Assembly: GCF_001696455.1 (NCBI RefSeq)
Contig: NZ_MAUJ01000005.1
Location: 248,001-312,000, forward strand
DNA length: 64,000 bases
Reading direction: 5' to 3'
From: Pseudoalteromonas luteoviolacea
GTDB taxonomy: Bacteria > Pseudomonadota > Gammaproteobacteria > Enterobacterales > Alteromonadaceae
A program made the position numbers and the translations under genes. The notes below the pieces were generated by a model. The model was not told where the DNA came from. It saw only the letters and a list, made by a program, of their open reading frames with translations, and ran no database searches. This document shows positions 1 to 7,156 of this stretch, piece by piece. Within the stretch, counting starts at the first letter, position 1; every line of letters begins with the position of its first letter.

Positions 1-974
1 CAATCGATGGTTATCGTATCGACATTTTACCTCAAGCAGAAAGCGAAAAATCAACCGCAGCTGCGGCGATGGCCACGTCTGGGTGGTGGACTGGGTATGC
101 ATTGCTCGGCGCTATTCCATTTTTTGCTGCTGACTTGCCTAATATCGAGTGGCCAGATGTGTATCTGATACTCTCAGGTATTATGAGCTTATTGGTCGTT
201 GTGACATTACTCGCAAAAGAACCAGAATCACACCGTGATACAGCGCAAGCCGAAATTCAAAAAGCCTATGAAGATAAGCTAGCAACGCATGGCCACTCAA
301 GGGCGAATAAAATTTTGGCTTGGCTCGGTGTCACCATCGTTGCACCGTTTGTGAGTTTTTTCAAAAATAACGGCGTCAGCACCGCGTTAGCATTACTCAC
401 TTTCATATTCTTATTTAAAATCGGTGAAGCGTTTTTAGCGCGAATGTCTATTGTTTTTTATAAAGAGATTGGCTTTAGCAATACGCAAATAGCCCAGTAC
501 TCAAAGCTCGGGACCGGTTTAATTACCATCATCTTCGCATTTTTAGGCAGTATCTTTAATCACAAATACGGCATTGTGAAAGGCTTATTCATCAGTGGCG
601 TTGCTATGGCTGCATCCAACTTAATGTTTTCTTGGATTGCAATTGCAGGTCCAAAAGAGCACCTTTATGCATTGGCAATCGTTATCGATGGGTTTACTCA
701 AGCTTGGTCACTTGTTGCTCTGGTTGCATTTATTTCAATGCTATGTGATAGGACATTTAGTGCAACCCACTATGCCTTGCTCGCGTCTCTTGGTAGTTTG
801 AGTCGAACTTTGTTATCGAGTTACAGTGGTGTAGTCATTGATGACTGGCTGGATGGTGACTGGGCTGTTTTCTTTGTGATTACCGCACTAATGGTACTGC
901 CTTCGCTGTTGTTCCTCTATTTCATAAGACACAAGCTTTATCAAATTGAGGCAAGCTATCATAAACAAAGTTAA
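1..974 (+). CDS. AmpG-type MFS permease, 5' end cut by window
   Basis: This is the C-terminal part of a major facilitator permease of the AmpG (muropeptide/peptide-acetyl-CoA transporter) family, an inner-membrane protein that imports anhydro-muropeptides for cell-wall recycling. The reading frame is open to base 3, so the ATG at 69 is internal and the true start lies outside the window. The visible start of the frame (IDGYRIDILP, then an Ala run before GWWTGY) matches the loop after the first AmpG helices. Several hydrophobic helices follow, with a cytosolic, charged insert at about 240-310 nt. The substrate is inferred from family only; PAT-family relatives with other substrates exist. A hairpin follows the stop directly. 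Confidence 0.75.
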   Translation, partial: IDGYRIDILPQAESEKSTAAAAMATSGWWTGYALLGAIPFFAADLPNIEWPDVYLILSGIMSLLVVVTLLAKEPESHRDTAQAEIQKAYEDKLATHGHSRANKILAWLGVTIVAPFVSFFKNNGVSTALALLTFIFLFKIGEAFLARMSIVFYKEIGFSNTQIAQYSKLGTGLITIIFAFLGSIFNHKYGIVKGLFISGVAMAASNLMFSWIAIAGPKEHLYALAIVIDGFTQAWSLVALVAFISMLCDRTFSATHYALLASLGSLSRTLLSSYSGVVIDDWLDGDWAVFFVITALMVLPSLLFLYFIRHKLYQIEASYHKQS

Positions 975-1000
975 GGTGCATCTCCTTGCACCTTGCTTTT
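973..1000 (+). terminator. Hairpin after the AmpG-like gene
   Basis: An 8-bp stem AAGGTGCA / TGCACCTT (973-980 and 987-994) with a 6-nt loop begins at the stop codon and is followed by GCTTTTC. The T-tract is short, so this is a moderate rho-independent terminator candidate. Confidence 0.55.
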
Positions 1001-1019
1001 CAATCCACTTAAGTTGGAT

Positions 1020-1265
1020 TTATAGCTCTTCTTTATTAATTAGTGAAAGGCCTTCGTACGGGTCTACTTCCAATGCCTCACAATAACGCAAGAACTCGAT
1101 GACATCTAAACGACGTTCTTGGTTCTCTATTTTACCGATAAATGAATGCGGCGTCCCTAAAACTTGAGCAAGGCTACGCATTGTGTGGCCTTTCTCATGA
1201 CGCTTTGATTTCAACCATTTTGTTAACTTTCCGTTTTCTTCTGAAGAAACCGTTTTACCCATCAT
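1020..1265 (-). CDS. Small Xre-type helix-turn-helix regulator
   Basis: An 81-residue protein that is almost entirely one Cro/C1-type helix-turn-helix domain (about residues 15-70, with SLAQVLGTPHSFIGKIEN as the recognition unit). It has no sensor or peptidase domain. The ATG at 1265 has AGGAG 10 nt upstream; an ATG at 1262 is an alternative. It stands alone between the AmpG-like gene and a small divergent ORF, with no toxin-like partner. Targets are unknown. Such solitary small Xre proteins are common in this order. Confidence 0.8.
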   Translation of the reverse strand: MMGKTVSSEENGKLTKWLKSKRHEKGHTMRSLAQVLGTPHSFIGKIENQERRLDVIEFLRYCEALEVDPYEGLSLINKEEL

Positions 1266-1285
1266 AAATAAACATCTCCTACTTG

Positions 1286-1459
1286 ATGATTTATCTTAAA
1301 CAGCTTCGTGAAATTTGCCCGTCTCACTCAGCTGCACATCGTATATTAGAAAAAATACTCGCTACAGACCCTACAGATCTTGCGTATTTCCTGTTTTGCC
1401 AACAGGCCTTGTTCCTGTGTACCCAATTAGGTATAGACCATCTTAGCGCTAAAACCTAA
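1286..1459 (+). CDS. Possible 57-residue hypothetical protein
   Basis: An open frame of 57 codons starts 20 bp from the divergent Xre gene and ends TAA at 1459. The product begins MIYLKQLREICP and contains three Cys and a helix-like middle; its composition looks protein-like. There is no Shine-Dalgarno sequence ahead of the ATG (a TTG one codon upstream is an alternative). The frame is closed at 1265, so the start cannot lie further upstream. I do not recognise a family. It may be real or chance. Confidence 0.3.
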   Translation: MIYLKQLREICPSHSAAHRILEKILATDPTDLAYFLFCQQALFLCTQLGIDHLSAKT

Positions 1460-1621
1460 TAAAATTTTGAAAAATTATATTCATTTTTTTCATGTAGGGT
1501 ACAGAGTACACTTTAACAAAAATTTTATATCTTGTACCAGTATTTGAAATAATTTATTTTTCTTTAAAAATTAGTTGTTTAGAGCTAACCTTAAATTTAA
1601 TTAAAAAATTAGGGTGAAAAA

Positions 1622-1798
1622 ATGATTCGGATCTTATTTTTATTACCACTGATTCTTTGTTTTGGCTGGTATTACTTTTTGAAGGTAAATGGTGTCCCGC
1701 TAAAGCAAGGTAAGCGAGGGTTTATTTATATTCTGGCATTTTCCGCATTTGTGTTGGGCTTTTTCGTATTGATGATACATGTCACCAACCCTGCATAA
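1622..1798 (+). CDS. Small two-helix membrane protein
   Basis: A 58-residue protein (MIRILFLLPLILCFGWYYF...) with two hydrophobic segments, about residues 2-19 and 34-52, separated by a short basic loop (KQGKRG). The ATG is preceded by AGGGTGAAAA, giving a plausible ribosome binding site. The stop codon runs straight into a strong hairpin terminator, which supports a real transcription unit. It faces erpA convergently across that terminator. Function is unknown; it is shaped like many uncharacterised small inner-membrane proteins. Confidence 0.6.
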   Translation: MIRILFLLPLILCFGWYYFLKVNGVPLKQGKRGFIYILAFSAFVLGFFVLMIHVTNPA

Positions 1799-1828
1799 AA
1801 AAGCCATGCAATCGCATGGCTTTTTTTT
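1797..1828. terminator. Bidirectional terminator between the small membrane protein and erpA
   Basis: Perfect 7-bp stem GCCATGC / GCATGGC (1803-1809, 1814-1820) with an AATC loop, flanked by six A on the left and eight T on the right, so it can end transcription from both the small membrane gene and erpA. Confidence 0.9.
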
Positions 1829-1847
1829 ACTTTATAGTGAGGTCTTT

Positions 1848-2186
1848 CTACACGCTGAAACTCGCGCCACAACCACATGTCGTTGTCGCGTTAGGGTTGT
1901 TAACGAAGAAGCGTGCTCCCTCTAGTCCTTCCGTGTAGTCAACAATACCGTCAACTAAATATTGAATACTCATAGGGTCAACGACCATGACCACACCATT
2001 TTTTTCAATTTCTAAATCGCCTGGGTTTACTTTTTCATCAAAAGTGAATCCATACTGGAAGCCTGAGCATCCTCCACCAGTTACATAAACGCGAAGCTTT
2101 AAGTCTGGATTTTCCTCTTCAGATATCAGCTCTTTTACGCGAGCAGCAGCCGCATCGCTAAATTTAATCGGTAACTCTTCTGACAT
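1848..2186 (-). CDS. erpA: Iron-sulfur cluster insertion protein ErpA
   Basis: A-type carrier that delivers Fe-S clusters to apo-proteins, including the isoprenoid enzymes IspG/IspH in E. coli. The three cluster cysteines are present: one in GGGCSGFQYGF and two in TTCGCGASF near the C-terminus. The 112-residue length from MSEELPIKF fits the family (E. coli 114). The frame extends seven codons upstream to 2207, but MSEE aligns with the known N-terminus; AAGGG lies 12 nt before it, and an ATG two codons earlier has better spacing, so the exact start is uncertain. Monocistronic; it ends at the shared hairpin. Confidence 0.92.
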   Translation of the reverse strand: MSEELPIKFSDAAAARVKELISEEENPDLKLRVYVTGGGCSGFQYGFTFDEKVNPGDLEIEKNGVVMVVDPMSIQYLVDGIVDYTEGLEGARFFVNNPNATTTCGCGASFSV

Positions 2187-2396
2187 GTGCATTCGACCCT
2201 TGTACATTAATTAGCGGAATTATCTAATACCCGACTATTTTAATCAAGTATCTCCCTTTGTGCCTTTATTTCATTGGGTGGTCATATGTAAACTGCAGAA
2301 ACCAGCATTTTTAGTTAAAAAGCTAGATTTATGTCAGGGACTTAGCGTTGAACTTTTGATAAAATACAAGTACATGTTCAAATTCAGCGACAAAAT

Positions 2397-4079
2397 ATGA
2401 CTCTAGATCAAGTCAGACGCCGTCTAGCAAAACCTAAGACTTCAGCACAATTGTGCGTGCTTGGCGTATGTGCTGGCCTCATTGCTGCAATATTGATCAT
2501 TCTGTTTCGCCTAATGATTGAACTGGTGCAATCAACCTTTTTAGACAGCCACGATGATTTCACCACATTGGCACAGCATCAGAGGCTGTTGTTGCCTGTG
2601 GGTGCAGCCTTAGTAATCGCTTTATTCGCCAGTCTTACAGGCTTTAAACATTACCGCCTAGGCATTCCTTTTGTGATCAACCGTATCAAACATCATTATG
2701 GCCATATGCCCATTTGGAACTCAGTCAACCAGTTTTTTGGTGGTGGTATTGCGCTAATTTGTGGCTTTTCCGTTGGCCGTGAAGGTCCGTCTGTACATAT
2801 GGGTGCAACCGGGGCAAGCGTGCTTACTGAACGTCTGCACCTGCCACATAACTCAGCCCGAACTTTAGCTGGTTGTGGAGTCGCAGCTGGTATAGCTGCT
2901 TCATTTAATACGCCTCTCGCAGCGGTCATTTTTGTGATGGAGGTCGTGTTACGTGAGTATAAGATCCATATTTTCGTACCAATTATGCTTGCCGCCGTCA
3001 CCGGTGCACTGGCCACGCAATTTGTGTTTGGTAATGTTTCAGAGCTGTCGTTAATCCAAATTGAGATGCTTAGCTTTTGGCACTATCCCTATTTAATAAT
3101 ATGTGGTTTCGCACTTGGAGCCGTTGCGTTTGCTTTCAACCAAAACCTCATGCTCATTATTAAAACATTTAAACCAATCAGCATGTTCCCTCGCCTTTTG
3201 CTTGCGGGACTTATTGCAGGCCTGATCGGATACCTGGTACCAGAAGCAATGGGCTCTGGCATGAGCGCAATTAAACTGGCAGTGGAAACGCCGGATAACC
3301 TTCAACTGTTAACAACCATTTTTATTGCTAAATTACTGGCAACCCTGTTTGCTATCGGTCTCGGTATTCCAGGCGGTTTGATTGGCCCTGTCATTGGTCT
3401 AGGGGTCATTTTAGGCACATTAATGGCATTTTTTGCTCAATTTATTTCCCCCGACACGGCTGTCGCCGGAACATATGGTGTCCTTGGCATGGCCGGATTG
3501 CTCGCCGCAACTCTGCATGCGCCTTTAGCTGCACTCACGGCTGTGATGGAGCTGACATCAAACCCTCAAATTGTTGTGCCAGCCATGTTAATTATTTCAA
3601 CTGCGTATGTGACCGCACTACAAGTATTTGGCAACCGTTCGATATTTTTACAACAGCTGGATTTTCAAGGTCTCCCCTATCAAGTTTCCCCAGCAAAAGA
3701 AGCACTACAAAAAGTGGGCATTGTCGAAGAAATGGAAGAAAACTTTAAACTTTTATATTCCAATGACAAACAACAAATTAAAGACACCTTGTCAGCCGTA
3801 GAAAGCCAAACCCCCCTCATTGTCTACGACGAAGAGAGCGGGTATCAATTGGCTGAGTATGACTTAACACTGGTTTCAGATGACAGTGCGACAATTAAAT
3901 ATGTCCCTCTACAGGGCCTCAGCACACAAGCGACGCTTGCAGAAGCATTTGAATTATTGAAAGACAAAAGATCTGGAGCCGTTTACGTTTACAACCAAAA
4001 AGACAGCCTTCAAATCATGGGGATTGTCCGCTGGGATAAACTGCGGCACATTTTAACAATGAGAAATAGTTTACTTTAA
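2397..4079 (+). CDS. CLC-family chloride channel/transporter with C-terminal cytosolic domain
   Basis: A 560-residue inner-membrane CLC protein. The membrane core spans about residues 18-420. The gating motif GREGPS is at 127-132 (gating Glu E129), and the second-half motif GIPGGLIGP is present. At the position of the internal proton glutamate of E. coli ClcA (E203) this protein has Val (V183, in FVMEVVL), and the usual GSGIP serine motif reads YRLGIP. Both differ from proton-coupled exchangers and resemble channel-type members. Residues about 430-560 form a cytosolic domain resembling a CBS pair. A HemJ-like gene follows 19 bp downstream. Family assignment is firm; transport mode is inference. 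Confidence 0.88.
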   Translation: MTLDQVRRRLAKPKTSAQLCVLGVCAGLIAAILIILFRLMIELVQSTFLDSHDDFTTLAQHQRLLLPVGAALVIALFASLTGFKHYRLGIPFVINRIKHHYGHMPIWNSVNQFFGGGIALICGFSVGREGPSVHMGATGASVLTERLHLPHNSARTLAGCGVAAGIAASFNTPLAAVIFVMEVVLREYKIHIFVPIMLAAVTGALATQFVFGNVSELSLIQIEMLSFWHYPYLIICGFALGAVAFAFNQNLMLIIKTFKPISMFPRLLLAGLIAGLIGYLVPEAMGSGMSAIKLAVETPDNLQLLTTIFIAKLLATLFAIGLGIPGGLIGPVIGLGVILGTLMAFFAQFISPDTAVAGTYGVLGMAGLLAATLHAPLAALTAVMELTSNPQIVVPAMLIISTAYVTALQVFGNRSIFLQQLDFQGLPYQVSPAKEALQKVGIVEEMEENFKLLYSNDKQQIKDTLSAVESQTPLIVYDEESGYQLAEYDLTLVSDDSATIKYVPLQGLSTQATLAEAFELLKDKRSGAVYVYNQKDSLQIMGIVRWDKLRHILTMRNSLL

Positions 4080-4098
4080 CCGATTCATAAGGGGCATT

Positions 4099-4533
4099 AT
4101 GAGCGCACTGTTGGTTTACAAAGCCTTGCACATCTTTTTTATGGTGGCTTGGTTTGCTGGTATTTTTTACTTACCGAGACTATTCATTTATCACACCATG
4201 ACCGAAGAAAAAGCCTGTAAAGCGATGCTTAAGATCATGGAAAGACGCCTACTTTACTTCGTCACACCTTTTGCCATTTTAACTGGTATCTTTGGCACTC
4301 TGACCATTGTTGAATACGGTCGAGAGTGGTTCAAATACAACATGTGGCTTCATTACAAATTGGTTTTTGTCATTATTTTATACATTTACCACGGGTACTG
4401 TTTTAAATTACTGGCTGACTTTAAAAACGATAGAAATATCCGTAGTACTCGCTTCTATCGCTTCTACAATGAGTTTCCCGTTTTCTTATTGCTGCCAATT
4501 ATTCTATTGGCGGTATTAAAGCCATTTTTTTAA
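4099..4533 (+). CDS. HemJ-like membrane protein (putative protoporphyrinogen IX oxidase)
   Basis: A 144-residue protein with four hydrophobic helices. The first carries LHIFFMVAWFAGIFYLPR with the conserved early His, and the third carries WLHYKLVFV with the conserved Lys/His, as in HemJ, the heme-binding enzyme that oxidises protoporphyrinogen IX in bacteria lacking HemG/HemY. AGGGG precedes the ATG. It sits 19 bp after the CLC gene and two genes from hemL, which supports a heme role. Similar length and topology occur in the wider CopD/UPF0093 group, so the enzymatic role is inferred. Confidence 0.75.
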   Translation: MSALLVYKALHIFFMVAWFAGIFYLPRLFIYHTMTEEKACKAMLKIMERRLLYFVTPFAILTGIFGTLTIVEYGREWFKYNMWLHYKLVFVIILYIYHGYCFKLLADFKNDRNIRSTRFYRFYNEFPVFLLLPIILLAVLKPFF

Positions 4534-4540
4534 TGTAAAT

Positions 4541-4562
4541 ATGACGGCGACAGTGCCGTCAT
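4541..4562 (+). terminator. Hairpin downstream of the HemJ-like gene
   Basis: Perfect 8-bp stem ATGACGGC / GCCGTCAT with a 6-nt loop, 7 bp after the stop codon. No T-tract follows, so it may be an RNA-stabilising hairpin or part of the pyrB leader rather than an intrinsic terminator. Confidence 0.4.
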
Positions 4563-4685
4563 ACTCACCAGATAGCTATGAACTATGCTATTATGTCGTT
4601 CCAGTAACCTAGTTGTTGCCAAGGTTATCTCGGTTAGGAGCGCACCCTTGCCTCCTGTTGTCAATCTGTGATTAGGAATCGCCGC

Positions 4686-5702
4686 ATGTTAAGTTTCCAA
4701 GGTGAAAACATCCTTTCTGTCAATCAACTCGATAGAGAAGCAATAGAACTTATTTTTGAAGTAGCCAAGCGCATGGAACCTTATGCTAAAAAGCATAAGC
4801 GAACACAAGTGTTAGAAGGCGCTGTGCTTGCAAACCTATTTTTTGAACCCAGTACCCGCACACGTGTCAGCTTTGGTACTGCTTTCAACTTATTAGGTGG
4901 TCTAGTAAGAGAAACAACTGGCATGCAAAGCTCTGCTTTGACAAAAGGTGAGTCGCTATATGATACCGCACGGGTAATCTCAGCATATGCTGATGCTGTT
5001 GCAATGCGACACCCGGACGCAGGAAGCGTTGCAGAATTTGCGACAGGCTCTGATGTTCCTGTACTCAATGGCGGTGATGGCCCTAATGAGCACCCGACCC
5101 AAGCTCTGTTAGATTTATTGACTATCGATCGAGAGCTTGCCCGTTTTGGGCGAGGTGTCGATGGCATGCACATCGCTTTAGTGGGCGACTTGAAATATGG
5201 CCGCACAGTACACTCCCTTTCAAAATTACTGTGCCATTACAAAAACATCAAATTTTCTATGGTCGCACCAGATGGTCTGCAAATGCCAGATTATGTGCTT
5301 GATGCAGTAACCAATTCAGGTCATCAAATAGAGTTGGTTTCGAAAATGGAAGGTAATTTAGCGGCTGATATTGTATACCAGACTCGTATTCAAGAAGAAC
5401 GATTCCCATCTCAAGAAGAAGCCAATAAGTACCGTGGTGGATTCAGAATCAGTCAGGCTATCTATGATGCGCACTGTAAGCCTGAATCTGTTTTAATGCA
5501 CCCACTGCCACGAGATAGTCGCAGTGATGCGAACGAATTAGATAACGATTTAAATACTAATGATAACTTGGCCATTTTTAGACAGGTACAAAATGGCGTA
5601 CTGATCCGTATGGCGCTTTTCGCACTAACTTTAGGCGTTGAGAATAAAGTACAACAATACGAGACAAATGTACCTTGGTTTAGCAGAAAGCGCCAAAGTT
5701 AA
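4686..5702 (+). CDS. pyrB: Aspartate carbamoyltransferase catalytic chain
   Basis: Catalyses carbamoyl phosphate + L-aspartate to N-carbamoyl-aspartate, the committed step of pyrimidine synthesis. The carbamoyl-phosphate motif FFEPSTRTR lies at residues 52-60, with GESLYDTARV, NGGDGPNEHPTQALLDL and HPLPR further on. From ATG 4686 (AGGA 9 nt upstream) the protein is 338 residues, longer than E. coli PyrB (311) but typical of Alteromonadales. A GTG at 4668 is a poorer start. No pyrI regulatory gene follows; hemL starts 16 bp downstream. The leader (4563-4685) has a short stem TAACCT/AGGTTA, but no clear attenuator was found. Confidence 0.95.
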   Translation: MLSFQGENILSVNQLDREAIELIFEVAKRMEPYAKKHKRTQVLEGAVLANLFFEPSTRTRVSFGTAFNLLGGLVRETTGMQSSALTKGESLYDTARVISAYADAVAMRHPDAGSVAEFATGSDVPVLNGGDGPNEHPTQALLDLLTIDRELARFGRGVDGMHIALVGDLKYGRTVHSLSKLLCHYKNIKFSMVAPDGLQMPDYVLDAVTNSGHQIELVSKMEGNLAADIVYQTRIQEERFPSQEEANKYRGGFRISQAIYDAHCKPESVLMHPLPRDSRSDANELDNDLNTNDNLAIFRQVQNGVLIRMALFALTLGVENKVQQYETNVPWFSRKRQS

Positions 5703-5718
5703 TCAAAAAGGACACATT

Positions 5719-7005
5719 ATGACAATTAGCCAGAATTTATTTGAGCGTGCCCAAACTTCTATTCCTGGTGGTGTAAACTCACCAGTTAGAGCTTTCAATG
5801 GTGTTGGTGGCACACCATTATTCATTACAAAAGCTGAAGGCCCCTTCACTTTTGATGCCGACAATAATCGTTATATTGATTATGTCGGTTCTTGGGGACC
5901 GATGATCCTTGGTCATAACCACCCTGAGATAAAGCAAGCAGTATTAGATGCCGTTGAAAATGGCTTGAGCTATGGCGCGCCAACAGAAACTGAAATTCTC
6001 ATGGCAGAAAAAGTAAAAGAGCTTGTACCTTCAATAGAAAAAGTGCGTATGGTAAGTTCTGGCACCGAAGCAACGATGAGTGCAATTCGCTTAGCCCGCG
6101 GCTTTACAGGCAGAGATAAAATTCTCAAGTTCGAAGGTTGCTATCATGGACATGCGGACTCACTGCTGGTAAAGGCGGGATCTGGCGCACTTACAATGGG
6201 CGTCCCTAACTCTCCGGGTATTCCTGCTGATTTTGCCAAGCACACTTTAACCGTGTCTTTCAACAATCTAGATGAGGTTAAAGCGATTTTCGAACAGTAT
6301 AAAGATCAAATCGCCTGCGTAATAGTTGAACCCGTTGCTGGCAATATGAACTGCATTCCACCTGTTGAGGGCTTCTTAGAAGGCCTGCGCTCAGTATGTA
6401 CCGATAACGACGCAGTGCTCATTTTTGATGAAGTTATGACAGGGTTTAGGGTTGCACTTGGCGGCGCTCAACAATACTACAATATCGAACCAGATTTGAC
6501 ATGTTTGGGTAAAGTAATTGGCGGTGGTATGCCTGTCGGCGCGTTTGGTGGCAAACAAGAAATTATGGACTTCATTGCACCGGTTGGTCCGGTTTACCAA
6601 GCGGGCACATTATCTGGTAATCCAATTGCGATGGCCGCAGGGCTAAAAGCGCTTGAGCTCTTATCTGCGCCAGGTCTGCATGAGTCATTGGAAGCAAAAT
6701 CTAAAGCACTTTGTGCTGGTTTTCAAACGGCAGCAGACAAACACCGCATTCCACTGACGACTAATTATGCTGGTGGTATGTTTGGCTTCTTCTTTACCAG
6801 CGCCGAGCGTGTGGATAGCTATCAGCAAGCCACAGAGTGTGACTTAGAAAGGTTTAAGCGCTTCTTCCACCTGATGCTTGAAGAAGGCGTTTACCTCGCC
6901 CCTTCGGCCTTTGAAGCGGGTTTTGTTAGCACTATGCATAGCGAGCAAGATATAGAAGAGACAATTCAAGCAGCGGATCGCGCTTTTGCTAAGTTAGTCG
7001 CTTAA
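5719..7005 (+). CDS. hemL: Glutamate-1-semialdehyde 2,1-aminomutase
   Basis: PLP enzyme that converts glutamate-1-semialdehyde to 5-aminolevulinate in the C5 heme pathway. The PLP lysine is K265 in CLGKVIGGGMPVGAFGG, the same number as in E. coli. Other family signatures are PGGVNSPVRAF near the N-terminus, SSGTEATMSAIRLARG and FDEVMTGFR. It is 428 residues. The start at ATG 5719 has AAAAGGA upstream; the frame extends upstream over the end of pyrB but that part is not conserved. It is probably cotranscribed with pyrB (16-bp gap) and ends in a terminator at 7047. Confidence 0.96.
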   Translation: MTISQNLFERAQTSIPGGVNSPVRAFNGVGGTPLFITKAEGPFTFDADNNRYIDYVGSWGPMILGHNHPEIKQAVLDAVENGLSYGAPTETEILMAEKVKELVPSIEKVRMVSSGTEATMSAIRLARGFTGRDKILKFEGCYHGHADSLLVKAGSGALTMGVPNSPGIPADFAKHTLTVSFNNLDEVKAIFEQYKDQIACVIVEPVAGNMNCIPPVEGFLEGLRSVCTDNDAVLIFDEVMTGFRVALGGAQQYYNIEPDLTCLGKVIGGGMPVGAFGGKQEIMDFIAPVGPVYQAGTLSGNPIAMAAGLKALELLSAPGLHESLEAKSKALCAGFQTAADKHRIPLTTNYAGGMFGFFFTSAERVDSYQQATECDLERFKRFFHLMLEEGVYLAPSAFEAGFVSTMHSEQDIEETIQAADRAFAKLVA

Positions 7006-7046
7006 CCGTCTCCCCCGCAATACCGGGTGATAAAAATACAAATAAA

Positions 7047-7068
7047 GGCCCTTATAGGGCTTTTTTTT
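7047..7068 (+). terminator. hemL terminator
   Basis: Short GC stem GCCC / GGGC (7048-7051, 7057-7060), extendable by A-T pairs, followed by eight T. A good intrinsic terminator 42 bp after hemL. Confidence 0.8.
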
Positions 7069-7156
7069 CACTCTTAAAAAAAATTACTGATTCTTTGAAC
7101 TATTCTTTGTATTAACAAGGTCTTTATCTCGTGACTCAATAACAAAGAATTAAATT

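Noticed and set aside
4563..4685. pyrB transcription attenuator
   Set aside because: A small stem is present but there is no leader peptide with a U-rich pause site and terminator as in E. coli pyrBI.
4781..5206. 141-residue antisense frame in pyrB
   Set aside because: Shadow of the conserved pyrB frame; low-complexity Ser/Pro/Arg composition typical of antisense frames.
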